Assembly: GCA_030524065.1 (NCBI GenBank)
Contig: JAUNHF010000025.1
Location: forward strand, 1 to 12,196
Direction: 5' to 3'
Source: Deinococcus sp.
Lineage (GTDB): Bacteria > Deinococcota > Deinococci > Deinococcales > Deinococcaceae
Length of the DNA: 12,196 nucleotides
Shown piece by piece: positions 1 through 8,752 of the stretch. Within the stretch, counting starts at the first letter, position 1; each line of letters opens with the position of its first letter. Under the pieces are notes generated by a model, which was given only the letters and a program-made list of their open reading frames with translations, was not told where the DNA came from and searched no databases. A program made the position numbers and the translations under genes.

Positions 1-815
1 CACTCCGTGTGACCTGCGTCCAGGGTCAGCAGCAGCACCGGCTTGTGCAGTTCGGCAGCCACCCGTTGCAGTGAAGCGCGGGTGCCGGCGTCCTGGGCGG
101 GAGCCACCAGCACCAGCCCCTGCACGGCGCCCTTGCCTTCCAGCAAGCGGGCCGCGCCGTACAGCCAGCGGTCACCGGCCTGGGCACGCGGGTCGCTCAG
201 GCGCTCGCCCCGGTTTGCCACCTGCGAGGCCGGCAGGGTATGGGCCAGCACCGGGTACAGGCCATGCTGGCCCAGTGCGCGCCACAGTCCCGCGTTCAGC
301 TCCGGATGAGCCAGCAGGCTGCGCGGGCCGACCACCCCCACACTGACGTGCGAAGCGAGTTGCAGCGGCGGCCACTCTTCACGGCGCTCCGGCTGCCCCA
401 GCGGCTGCACCTGCTCCATGGCGCGGTGAACCAGCGCGGCGTTGCCCGCCAGGCGCTGCCCCAGGTCCGCGGCCGCCGAGGCGAGGGCCTGCGGCTCGTC
501 CGGCACGGAGATCAGGGTGGGCAGGCCGGAAATGCGCTGCGGCAGCAGCTCCGCAAAGGCACCGCTCCAGGCGTCGTCCCGCACCGGCAAGCCGGCGGGC
601 ACCAGCACGGCGTCCACCTGGGTGCCCAGGCTCAGAATCTCGCCCAGGGCCAGCTGCACCGGCAGCGGCTCGCCCGGCAGGCTGGCCCGGCCCGCGTCCA
701 GCCAGGTGTCGTAGGGGGCGCGTGGCTGGGCCAGTTCTACGCCCAGCGCACTGAGGAAGGCCCGCCAGTACTCGGCGTAACGGGCCTGGGGGGTGGTCAG
801 CAAAGCAACTTTCAC
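1..815 (-). CDS. DUF2229-like protein (CoA dehydratase activase-associated family), 5' part only
   Basis: Partial gene: 271 residues from a GTG start at 815, continuing past the left edge. I infer membership of the DUF2229 / 2-hydroxyacyl-CoA dehydratase activase-associated family from the overall pattern. Residues 13-31 hold a Tyr-Trp...Phe-Leu..Leu-Gly-Val-Glu stretch, residues 47-58 a Pro-Val-x-Leu-Ala-x-Gly segment, and 67-73 a VDAVLVP strand. A second alpha/beta half starts near 157 (VSVGVVGP), with an Asn at 174, and continues to an LTLDAGHTE segment at 263-271 like the family's LTLDEHT. Family members normally have cysteines in the segment before AxxxGH and in a CGPD-type motif. Here these positions read LPVQLALG and APAQDAG, and no cysteine occurs in the visible part, so an iron-sulfur role looks lost. 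The GTG lies 7 nt below a TACACT box with no well-placed Shine-Dalgarno. It follows mqnC by 62 bp. Function unknown; the family call is moderate. Confidence 0.6.
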   Translation of the reverse strand, partial: MKVALLTTPQARYAEYWRAFLSALGVELAQPRAPYDTWLDAGRASLPGEPLPVQLALGEILSLGTQVDAVLVPAGLPVRDDAWSGAFAELLPQRISGLPTLISVPDEPQALASAAADLGQRLAGNAALVHRAMEQVQPLGQPERREEWPPLQLASHVSVGVVGPRSLLAHPELNAGLWRALGQHGLYPVLAHTLPASQVANRGERLSDPRAQAGDRWLYGAARLLEGKGAVQGLVLVAPAQDAGTRASLQRVAAELHKPVLLLTLDAGHTE

Positions 816-822
816 GCTTCCA

Positions 823-828
823 AGTGTA
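823..828 (-). promoter_or_regulatory. -10 box for the leaderless gene at 815
   Basis: On the minus strand TACACT is followed by exactly 7 nt and then the GTG start codon, which places the expected transcription start at or next to the first base of the codon. No TTGACA-like -35 is visible at 16-18 bp. The inference rests on the repeated arrangement at other genes in this window. It would give the gene its own transcript apart from mqnC. Confidence 0.5.
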
Positions 829-877
829 GTGCGGACCGTTCACCGGGGCGGCGGATGCCCTGTGACCGGCAGTGGCT

Positions 878-2068
878 TTAGGGAGCAGCGGGGGCCGAAG
901 CCCCGGTCTGGGAGGCCACCGCGCCCACGGCACGCTCGCCCTCAATGTTCTGCTCGCTGCGGCCCAGGAAAGCAGTCACATCCGGATACTCAATCACCTC
1001 AAAGCGGCTGTTGCGGATGGCCGGCGTGAACCCCGCGTCGTCAATGATGCGGATCAGTTCGCGCACGGTGGCCGAGTGCCGGTCGTGGCCGCCGGCGGCA
1101 CTCACCACGTTTTCTTCCAGCATGGTACTGCCCATGTCGTTGGCGCCGTAGTACAGCGCGGCCTGAGCCACTTTGAATCCCTGCGCGGGCCACGACGCCT
1201 GAATGTTGGGCTGGTTGTCCAGAGCCAGGCGTGAAATGGCGAGGTTTTGCAGGTATTCGTGGGCGGTGGCGCCGGGGGCCTTGCCGTGCAGGCGGGTGTT
1301 CTCGGTTTGCAGTGACCACATCGCAAAGCCCGAAAACCCGTTGCCGTGTTCGCGCAGTGCCTTGTCCTGCTGGTCGCGGATAGACACCAGATGGTCGGCG
1401 CGCTGGCGGTAAGTTTCGCCAAAGCCGAAGACCATCGTAGAAATGGTGTACAGCCCCTTGCGCTGCGCGGCGTCCAGAATACGGAACCAGTCGTGCGACC
1501 GAATGCGGGCCGGAGCCGCTTTGGCGCGCACCTCGTCAATCAGGATTTCACCGCCCGCACCGGGCAGGCCGTCCAGGCCCGCTTCGATCAGGGTGTCCAG
1601 CAGTTCGTCCAGCGTCAGGCCAAAGGTCTGCTCGAAAAACAGCACCTCTTCGGGGCTAAAGGCGTCAATGCGGATGCTGGGGTGGTGCGCCTTGATGTGC
1701 CGCAGCAGCCCGGTGTAATACTCCAGCGGCAACTCGGGATTCACGCCGCCCTGCATCAGGATGCGGGTGCCGCCCACCTCTTCGAGCTCACAGATTTTGG
1801 CGCTGATTTCTTCGTAGTCCAGCGTGTACGAGTCGCTCTGGCGGCGGGTGCGGTAAAAGGCGCAGAAGTTGCAGCCCACCCGGCAAATGTTGGTGTAGTT
1901 GATGTTGCGGTCAATCAGGAAACTGACCACCTGGGGGTCACAGCGCTGCATCCGCAGGCCATGCGCCACCGCCGCCACCTGCGGCACCGGCAAGTGGTAC
2001 AGCGACTCGATTTCTTCCGCGCTCAGGCGTTCGCCCAAAGCGGCTTTGTGCAGGACCTCGGCCGTCAT
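878..2068 (-). CDS. mqnC: Cyclic dehypoxanthine futalosine synthase (MqnC), radical SAM
   Basis: 396-residue radical SAM enzyme of the futalosine menaquinone pathway. It converts dehypoxanthine futalosine to cyclic dehypoxanthine futalosine in the cytoplasm, using a [4Fe-4S] cluster and S-adenosylmethionine. Cluster ligands are Cys62, Cys66 and Cys69 (CRVGCNFC), preceded by the family-typical NINYTNI and followed by AFYR. The QGGVNPELPLEYY, DAFSPEE and GLDGLPGAGGEIL segments match MqnC rather than MqnE or cofactor F0 synthase. The ATG at 2068 is chosen because a TACAGT box ends 7 nt upstream. A TTG at 2101 would add 11 residues but put the promoter inside the gene. About 35 residues at the C terminus, rich in Ala/Ser/Gly, go beyond the conserved core. 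A strong terminator lies upstream at 2146-2166, so it is transcribed on its own. The partner gene mqnA is at 10176-11054. Confidence 0.95.
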   Translation of the reverse strand: MTAEVLHKAALGERLSAEEIESLYHLPVPQVAAVAHGLRMQRCDPQVVSFLIDRNINYTNICRVGCNFCAFYRTRRQSDSYTLDYEEISAKICELEEVGGTRILMQGGVNPELPLEYYTGLLRHIKAHHPSIRIDAFSPEEVLFFEQTFGLTLDELLDTLIEAGLDGLPGAGGEILIDEVRAKAAPARIRSHDWFRILDAAQRKGLYTISTMVFGFGETYRQRADHLVSIRDQQDKALREHGNGFSGFAMWSLQTENTRLHGKAPGATAHEYLQNLAISRLALDNQPNIQASWPAQGFKVAQAALYYGANDMGSTMLEENVVSAAGGHDRHSATVRELIRIIDDAGFTPAIRNSRFEVIEYPDVTAFLGRSEQNIEGERAVGAVASQTGASAPAAP

Positions 2069-2075
2069 GTGGGCC

Positions 2076-2081
2076 ACTGTA
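2076..2081 (-). promoter_or_regulatory. -10 box for leaderless mqnC
   Basis: TACAGT on the minus strand, then 7 nt (GGCCCAC), then the mqnC ATG. There is no purine-rich Shine-Dalgarno before the ATG. The same hexamer and same 7-nt distance recur before murJ. A TTTTGC about 16 bp upstream could be a weak -35. Confidence 0.6.
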
Positions 2082-2145
2082 GCACCGCCGCCCGCAGGCA
2101 AAAGGGCCGCAGGAAGCCAAAGCTTGGGGGCCGCGCCGACACCAC

Positions 2146-2166
2146 AAAAAAACCGCCCGCAGGCGG
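2146..2166 (-). terminator. Rho-independent terminator after the small ORF
   Basis: Read on the minus strand: CCGCC, loop TGCG, GGCGG, then seven T. The stem extends by a G-T and an A-T pair to 7 bp. It sits 22 nt past the stop of the 36-codon ORF. It would also stop read-through from topA and the cupin gene before mqnC. Confidence 0.85.
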
Positions 2167-2188
2167 CTGAAAGACTGGGAAGCGCGGC

Positions 2189-2299
2189 TCAGCGGCGGGA
2201 ACGCACGCGCACCGGCACGGGGCGGGCGGCCGAGCGGGCAGCCTGCTGCACGGCCACAGCAGCGAGAACGGCGGTCACGGACAGCAGGATCAGAGTCAT
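2189..2299 (-). CDS. Small hydrophobic-then-basic peptide, 36 aa
   Basis: 36-codon ORF from ATG to TGA, not recognised as any known family. Residues 3-17 form a single hydrophobic stretch (LILLSVTAVLAAVAV), compatible with a short membrane segment. Residues 18-36 are Arg/Pro/Val-rich and end in RVRSRR. That is the layout of a single-pass membrane microprotein with a basic tail. It is supported by a -10-like GATAAT ending 5 nt before the ATG and by a strong intrinsic terminator 22 nt after the stop, so it has its own compact transcription unit. The alternative is a non-coding RNA of about 155 nt, with the frame open by chance in GC-rich DNA. No Shine-Dalgarno is seen. Confidence 0.45.
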   Translation of the reverse strand: MTLILLSVTAVLAAVAVQQAARSAARPVPVRVRSRR

Positions 2300-2304
2300 G
2301 AGTC

Positions 2305-2333
2305 ATTATCCGGGGGCAGAGCTGACAACTCTG
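2305..2333 (-). promoter_or_regulatory. Promoter with overlapping palindrome for the 36-aa ORF
   Basis: GATAAT occupies 2305-2310 (minus), 5 nt before the ATG at 2299. A 17-bp near-perfect palindrome lies at 2317-2333 (plus strand CAGAGCTGACAACTCTG, arms matching except one pair). It covers the place where a -35 element would be and contains TTGTCA on the minus strand, but with only a 13-bp spacer. The palindrome could be an operator. This is inferred from position and symmetry only. Confidence 0.4.
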
Positions 2334-2413
2334 TGGCATATGCAGCCATCCAGCAGTGCCTTCAGGTTGGTTAAAGGCAGCGGCAGGTACAGGGGCAGGA
2401 GCGCCGAGGTGGC

Positions 2414-2740
2414 TTAGGCCGGGGCCGTTCGCAGCAGCACTGCATCGTCCTGCGCCGGCAGGGCCTGCCAGCTGACCGACGGGGGCAGAGGCAGCGTTTC
2501 GCCGGCCCGCAGCCGCGCCCACTGACCAGCCGGCAGGTCCACCACCACGTCTCCGGCCAGACACAGCAGCCACTCGCCCGCTGGGTGCGTGCTCTGGGCG
2601 GGCAACCGGCGCGTCAGGTACAGCGCGCTCTGCACAAACGGCAGCCCGCCAGCCGGCAGCGTGACCCAGGTGTTCGGCTGGGCAGCGGCGAGGCGCGGCA
2701 GGTGCAGGGGATGCAGGCCAGCCTGGCCGGACCCGGTCAT
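2414..2740 (-). CDS. Small cupin-like protein
   Basis: 108 residues with the beta-rich pattern of a single cupin domain. His52-Pro-Ala-Gly-Glu56 begins the first cupin motif, followed by a hydrophobic strand, Leu-Ala-Gly63-Asp, and then a second strand pair through LPAGQWARLRAGETLPLPP. The usual metal ligands are mostly missing: only one His is present in motif 1, and the motif 2 His position reads Trp91. A metal-dependent enzyme is therefore unlikely; ligand binding or sensing fits better. The ATG lies 18 nt past the topA stop, with GAGG and AAGGG upstream, so the gene is probably cotranscribed with topA. The exact role is unknown. Confidence 0.7.
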   Translation of the reverse strand: MTGSGQAGLHPLHLPRLAAAQPNTWVTLPAGGLPFVQSALYLTRRLPAQSTHPAGEWLLCLAGDVVVDLPAGQWARLRAGETLPLPPSVSWQALPAQDDAVLLRTAPA

Positions 2741-2758
2741 CGCCCTTGCCTCACAGCC

Positions 2759-5953
<3,195 letters not shown>

Positions 5954-5964
5954 GAAAACTGTTT

Positions 5965-5972
5965 CTCCCCTT
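5965..5972 (-). promoter_or_regulatory. topA Shine-Dalgarno
   Basis: AAGGGGAG on the minus strand, 11 nt before the topA ATG. This is a little long in spacing but is the only purine-rich site. It contrasts with the Shine-Dalgarno-free starts of most neighbours. Confidence 0.65.
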
Positions 5973-5974
5973 AA

Positions 5975-5996
5975 CGTCATTCCCTGACGGCTGACG
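5975..5996. repeat. CGTCA/TGACG inverted repeat in the topA leader
   Basis: Plus strand CGTCA, 5 nt, TGACG (5975-5989), with a second TGACG at 5992-5996 that makes a 7-bp tandem CTGACGG pair. It sits just upstream of the topA Shine-Dalgarno, in the 169-bp divergent region shared with the DUF218 gene. It could be a binding site or a leader hairpin. Short, so only suggestive. Confidence 0.3.
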
Positions 5997-6108
5997 GCGC
6001 GTAAAGCTGGATCTGGGTAGGAGGCTATCACGCTCCCCGCAGGACACACGGCGGCGTAGCACCTTTGCGGCCAGCCGGCACGCCAGCGCCAGCGCCGACA
6101 TTTTGGCC

Positions 6109-6114
6109 TATGCT
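6109..6114 (+). promoter_or_regulatory. -10 box for the leaderless DUF218 gene
   Basis: TATGCT followed by 8 nt and then the ATG at 6123. There is no Shine-Dalgarno between them and no clear -35. Confidence 0.5.
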
Positions 6115-6122
6115 GTGGCCCA

Positions 6123-6716
6123 ATGTTTGGCCGTCTCCTCCGCACGCTGATCCTGCTCACCCTGGCGCTGGCCGCTTTTTTTCTGTGGCCGCTGGGGGTG
6201 CCGCAGGAACGGCCCCACCCCACGCTGGTGGTGCTGGGCGCTGCGCAGTACGCGGGCCGGCCCAGCCCGGCGTTCCGGGTGCGGCTAGACCACGCGCTGG
6301 AGCTGTACCAGGCGGGCGGCATTCAGACCATCGTGGTCACAGGGGGCCGCCAGGACGGCGACCCCTACACGGAAGGGGGCGTGGGCGTGAGCTACCTGAA
6401 GCGCCACGGTGTACCCGCTGGCGTCCTCAAGGCCGAGGAGCGCAGCCGCACCACCGCCCAGAACCTGAACTACGCCGCCGAGCTGTTGCCGCCAAACGCC
6501 GCTGTGACCGTGGTGACGGACCATGTCCACGCGCCCCGCGCCCTGGCGATGGCCCGCGACATAGGCTTTGAGGCCAATGCCAGCCCCAGCCCACTGTGGC
6601 CCCGCGCTGGCCTGCGCTACCGCCTGCGCGAGCGCCTGGCCTGGGCCGCCTACATGCTGCTGGACTATGAGGGCATGCGCACAGAAGAGTTCGGCGCGCA
6701 GGAGCTGGACACGTAA
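6123..6716 (+). CDS. DUF218 (YdcF/SanA/ElyC-type) membrane-anchored protein
   Basis: 197 residues. An N-terminal hydrophobic segment at about 5-24 after two Arg residues looks like an uncleaved membrane anchor or signal. A DUF218 domain follows at about 33-165: TLVVLGA, SPAFRVRLDHALELYQAGG, a TIVVTGG strand, EGGVGVSYLKRHGVP, EERSRTTAQNLNYAAEL and VVTDHVHAPRAL. These match the family order VLG / Rl..a..ly..G / SGG / E......L...GvP / T..N. Family members have been linked to envelope biogenesis and vancomycin sensitivity in Escherichia coli, but biochemical activity is not settled. Neighbouring murJ is consistent with an envelope role. It is divergent from topA. The stop codon lies inside a 15-bp tandem repeat and the frame stays open for 43 more codons to a TAG at 6846-6848, so the C terminus may be truncated relative to relatives. 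Confidence 0.88.
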   Translation: MFGRLLRTLILLTLALAAFFLWPLGVPQERPHPTLVVLGAAQYAGRPSPAFRVRLDHALELYQAGGIQTIVVTGGRQDGDPYTEGGVGVSYLKRHGVPAGVLKAEERSRTTAQNLNYAAELLPPNAAVTVVTDHVHAPRALAMARDIGFEANASPSPLWPRAGLRYRLRERLAWAAYMLLDYEGMRTEEFGAQELDT

Positions 6717-6776
6717 AAGCCGGACACGCAGAAGCCGGGCACGGGGGAACTGGACACGGGGCAATCCGGGCACCAG
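6687..6776 (+). repeat. 15-bp tandem repeat straddling the DUF218 stop codon
   Basis: Six consecutive 15-bp units: a degenerate one at 6687-6701, then GAGCTGGACACGTAA (6702-6716), AAGCCGGACACGCAG, AAGCCGGGCACGGGG, GAACTGGACACGGGG and CAATCCGGGCACCAG (to 6776). In the DUF218 frame they encode pentads EFGAQ, ELDT-stop, KPDTQ, KPGTG, ELDTG and QSGHQ. The period is a multiple of three, so copy-number change would keep the frame. Confidence 0.85.
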
Positions 6777-6844
6777 AAATCTAACGGGAAGGCTCAGCAC
6801 TTTTCTCTCCTCCCCCATCAGGCTCAGCGCAGCGGCACCGCCCC

Positions 6845-8617
6845 TTAGCTGCGCCGCAGGCGCCGTACCACGCCGTCCACTTCGGGCATCCGCAGCAGCG
6901 CGGCGCCGGCCAGGTACGCCGTCAAGCCGGTGCCGCCCGCCACCGCCAGCACCACCAAGCTGGGCAGCAGTGGGCCGGGCGCGGGCAAAAAGCGCGAAAC
7001 GGCCCAGGCCAGAACCCCAGCCAGCGCGGCCAGCGGCAGCACCCGCCCCAGGTGAGCCACCAGCGAGTCCAGCGGCAGCGGCACGGCGCGGCGGTACAGG
7101 TACAGCAGCGCCAGGGTCATCAGCACGCCACTGGTCGCCGTACTCACCCCAAACCCCCAGAAGCCGATCACCGGCACCAGCAGGTTGTACAGCACCACGT
7201 CCAGCACAAATCCGGTCGCTCTGACCACCACCGCGTCGCGGGTGCGCTCGCGGGCATAAAAGGTCCGCAGCAAAATGGTCACCAGCGCCCAGGGCACCAG
7301 CGCCAGCGCCCAGCCAGACAGAATGCCCGAAGTGGCCGCCAGCCGGGTTTCAGGCACTGCGCCGGTCAGGTTAAAGATACTGGCGGCGTAGGGGGCCAGC
7401 GCCACCAGCAGCGCACTGACTGGCGCGGCCATAAAGGTGGTGGAGCGCATCGCCTGCAAAGTCAGCGCCCGGAAGGCGGGCCAGTGACCGTCGGCGGCCA
7501 ACTGCGAAAAACGCGGAAACAGCGCCAGCGCGGGCGACACCACAAATAGGCCGTTTGCCATCGTAAACAGGGCTTCGGCGTTGGTGTAGCCCGCCTGGGT
7601 GCCCGCCGGAAACAGCTGCGCGTTGCTGAGCAGGCGCGACACATACACATTCAGAATCTGCCGGGTGCCGGCGGTCAGAGTAAAAGGCGCCATCTGCCGC
7701 AGCACCCGCCCCAGCGCCGGGTGCCCGGTCAGGGCCGGGCGCGGCAGCAGCCCAAAGCGGTTGAGCGCCGGCAGCTGCACCACCAGCTGCGCCAGTCCGC
7801 CGATCAGCCAGCCCATTGCCAGCCAGGTGGCCTGCTGGGGCAACAGCAACAGCGCGATGATGCTGGCGATATTAAAGGCCACCGGCGCAAAGCTGCTTTC
7901 CTTGAAGTGCTCGTCGGCGTTGAGCAGGCCCATCGCCACGCTGGAGAGACTGATCAGCATCAAAAAAGGCATCACCAGCCGGGTCATGTACAGGGTCAGC
8001 ACCGGGTCCACGTTGGACTCGGCGGCCAGCAGCAGGTCCACCACATACGGCGCACCCAGAATGCCCAGCGCAGTGAGGACCAGGTTCACCGCGATCATCA
8101 CCCCGCTAAAAGCCTGGGCCAGCTGCCGGCGCTCCACCGTGCCCAGCGACTTGTACACCGGGATAAATGAGTTGACCAGCGCCCCTTCAGCCAGCAGCTC
8201 GCGCAGCAGGTTGGGCACCTTGACCGCCATGGTAAAAGCGTCCATGGTGGTGTTGTCGAACAGGTTGATGATCTGCTGGCGAAAGACGCCCGACAGCCGC
8301 GAACCCAGCGTACCGGCCATCACGATCAGGGTATTTTGCCGCACCGTCTTGGGACCGCTGGCCGCCGCGCCCGGTTGGCCCTTGCCGCCTTGCCGTCCCT
8401 TGCCCCGTGGCCGGCCGCCGCGCCCGCGTGACTGGGTGCCCTCGGAAGGCTCGGGGGTCAGGGCCGCGTGGGCCCCCGGCTGCCCAGTTTCAGGCTCCGG
8501 CAGGTCGGGGCCGGCAGGGTCTGAGGCGGAAAGCGTGGGGGCCGGGTCAGGGCCAGCGGCAGTGGGCCGGGCGGAAGATGATGCAGGGGAAGATACAGGG
8601 GGCCGGGAGCCGCTCAC
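6845..8617 (-). CDS. murJ: Lipid II flippase MurJ (MviN family) with long N-terminal extension
   Basis: 590 residues from a GTG start. MurJ moves lipid-linked peptidoglycan precursor (lipid II) across the cytoplasmic membrane. The core begins near residue 92 with the MOP-superfamily MurJ pattern: SRLSGVFRQQIINLF, TMDAFTMAVKVPNLLRELLAEGALVNSFIPV. Arg113, Asp126, Asn136 and Arg139 stand at conserved cavity positions. Many hydrophobic helices follow, consistent with about 14 transmembrane segments, ending in a basic RRLRRS tail. Residues 1-90 are an unusual soluble extension, Pro/Ala/Ser-rich and acidic at first, then a Gly/Arg/Lys patch at 64-80 (RGRGGRPRGKGRQGGKG). The GTG at 8617 is supported by a TACAGT box exactly 7 nt upstream. 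The stop overlaps the end of the open frame extending from the convergent DUF218 gene. Confidence 0.95.
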   Translation of the reverse strand: MSGSRPPVSSPASSSARPTAAGPDPAPTLSASDPAGPDLPEPETGQPGAHAALTPEPSEGTQSRGRGGRPRGKGRQGGKGQPGAAASGPKTVRQNTLIVMAGTLGSRLSGVFRQQIINLFDNTTMDAFTMAVKVPNLLRELLAEGALVNSFIPVYKSLGTVERRQLAQAFSGVMIAVNLVLTALGILGAPYVVDLLLAAESNVDPVLTLYMTRLVMPFLMLISLSSVAMGLLNADEHFKESSFAPVAFNIASIIALLLLPQQATWLAMGWLIGGLAQLVVQLPALNRFGLLPRPALTGHPALGRVLRQMAPFTLTAGTRQILNVYVSRLLSNAQLFPAGTQAGYTNAEALFTMANGLFVVSPALALFPRFSQLAADGHWPAFRALTLQAMRSTTFMAAPVSALLVALAPYAASIFNLTGAVPETRLAATSGILSGWALALVPWALVTILLRTFYARERTRDAVVVRATGFVLDVVLYNLLVPVIGFWGFGVSTATSGVLMTLALLYLYRRAVPLPLDSLVAHLGRVLPLAALAGVLAWAVSRFLPAPGPLLPSLVVLAVAGGTGLTAYLAGAALLRMPEVDGVVRRLRRS

Positions 8618-8624
8618 GTGTGCA

Positions 8625-8630
8625 ACTGTA
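8625..8630 (-). promoter_or_regulatory. -10 box for leaderless murJ
   Basis: TACAGT on the minus strand, 7 nt (TGCACAC), then the GTG start. Identical hexamer and spacing to the mqnC start. There is no Shine-Dalgarno and no TTGACA-like -35; the upstream position is T-rich, from the nupC terminator U-tract. Confidence 0.6.
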
Positions 8631-8647
8631 CCGCACCCAGAGCTCAG

Positions 8648-8729
8648 AAAAAGGCCCGGCCTGCTGCGGCAGACCAGAGCGCCGCCCCCACGGTGGGAAG
8701 CGGCGCTCTGGGGGCCGCAAGAAGCGGCC
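8648..8729 (-). terminator. Hairpin cluster ending nupC
   Basis: In the 117 bp after the nupC stop, read in transcript order: GGCCGC-5 nt-GCGGCC (8713-8729); then a perfect 12-bp stem pairing 8674-8685 with 8700-8711, with a 14-nt loop that can itself pair CCCA/TGGG; then a competing 7-bp stem GGTCTGC/GCAGGCC (one G-U pair) that overlaps the foot of the previous one; then GGGCC and five T (8648-8652). The last stem plus U-tract looks like an intrinsic terminator. The long stem has no U-tract of its own. Confidence 0.6.
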
Positions 8730-8752
8730 AGGACGAAAAACCCGCCCCTGGC

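Noticed and set aside
2069..2101. TTG start at 2101 for mqnC
   Set aside because: It would place the TACAGT promoter box inside the coding region. The ATG at 2068 fits the family start and the leaderless pattern.
5954..6322. Upstream extension of the topA frame to 6322
   Set aside because: It would overlap the divergent DUF218 gene and its promoter. Toprim proteins start at MSNTLVIVESPAKA, with a Shine-Dalgarno just before.
6285..6818. 177-codon minus frame opposite the DUF218 gene, with repeated Leu-Arg pentads
   Set aside because: The repeats are the antisense reading of the 15-bp tandem repeat. The plus frame carries the recognisable DUF218 domain.
6793..6832. Two AGGCTCAGC direct repeats between the convergent genes
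   Set aside because: Only 9 bp, no flanking element or transposase; most likely chance or part of the decayed repeat tail.
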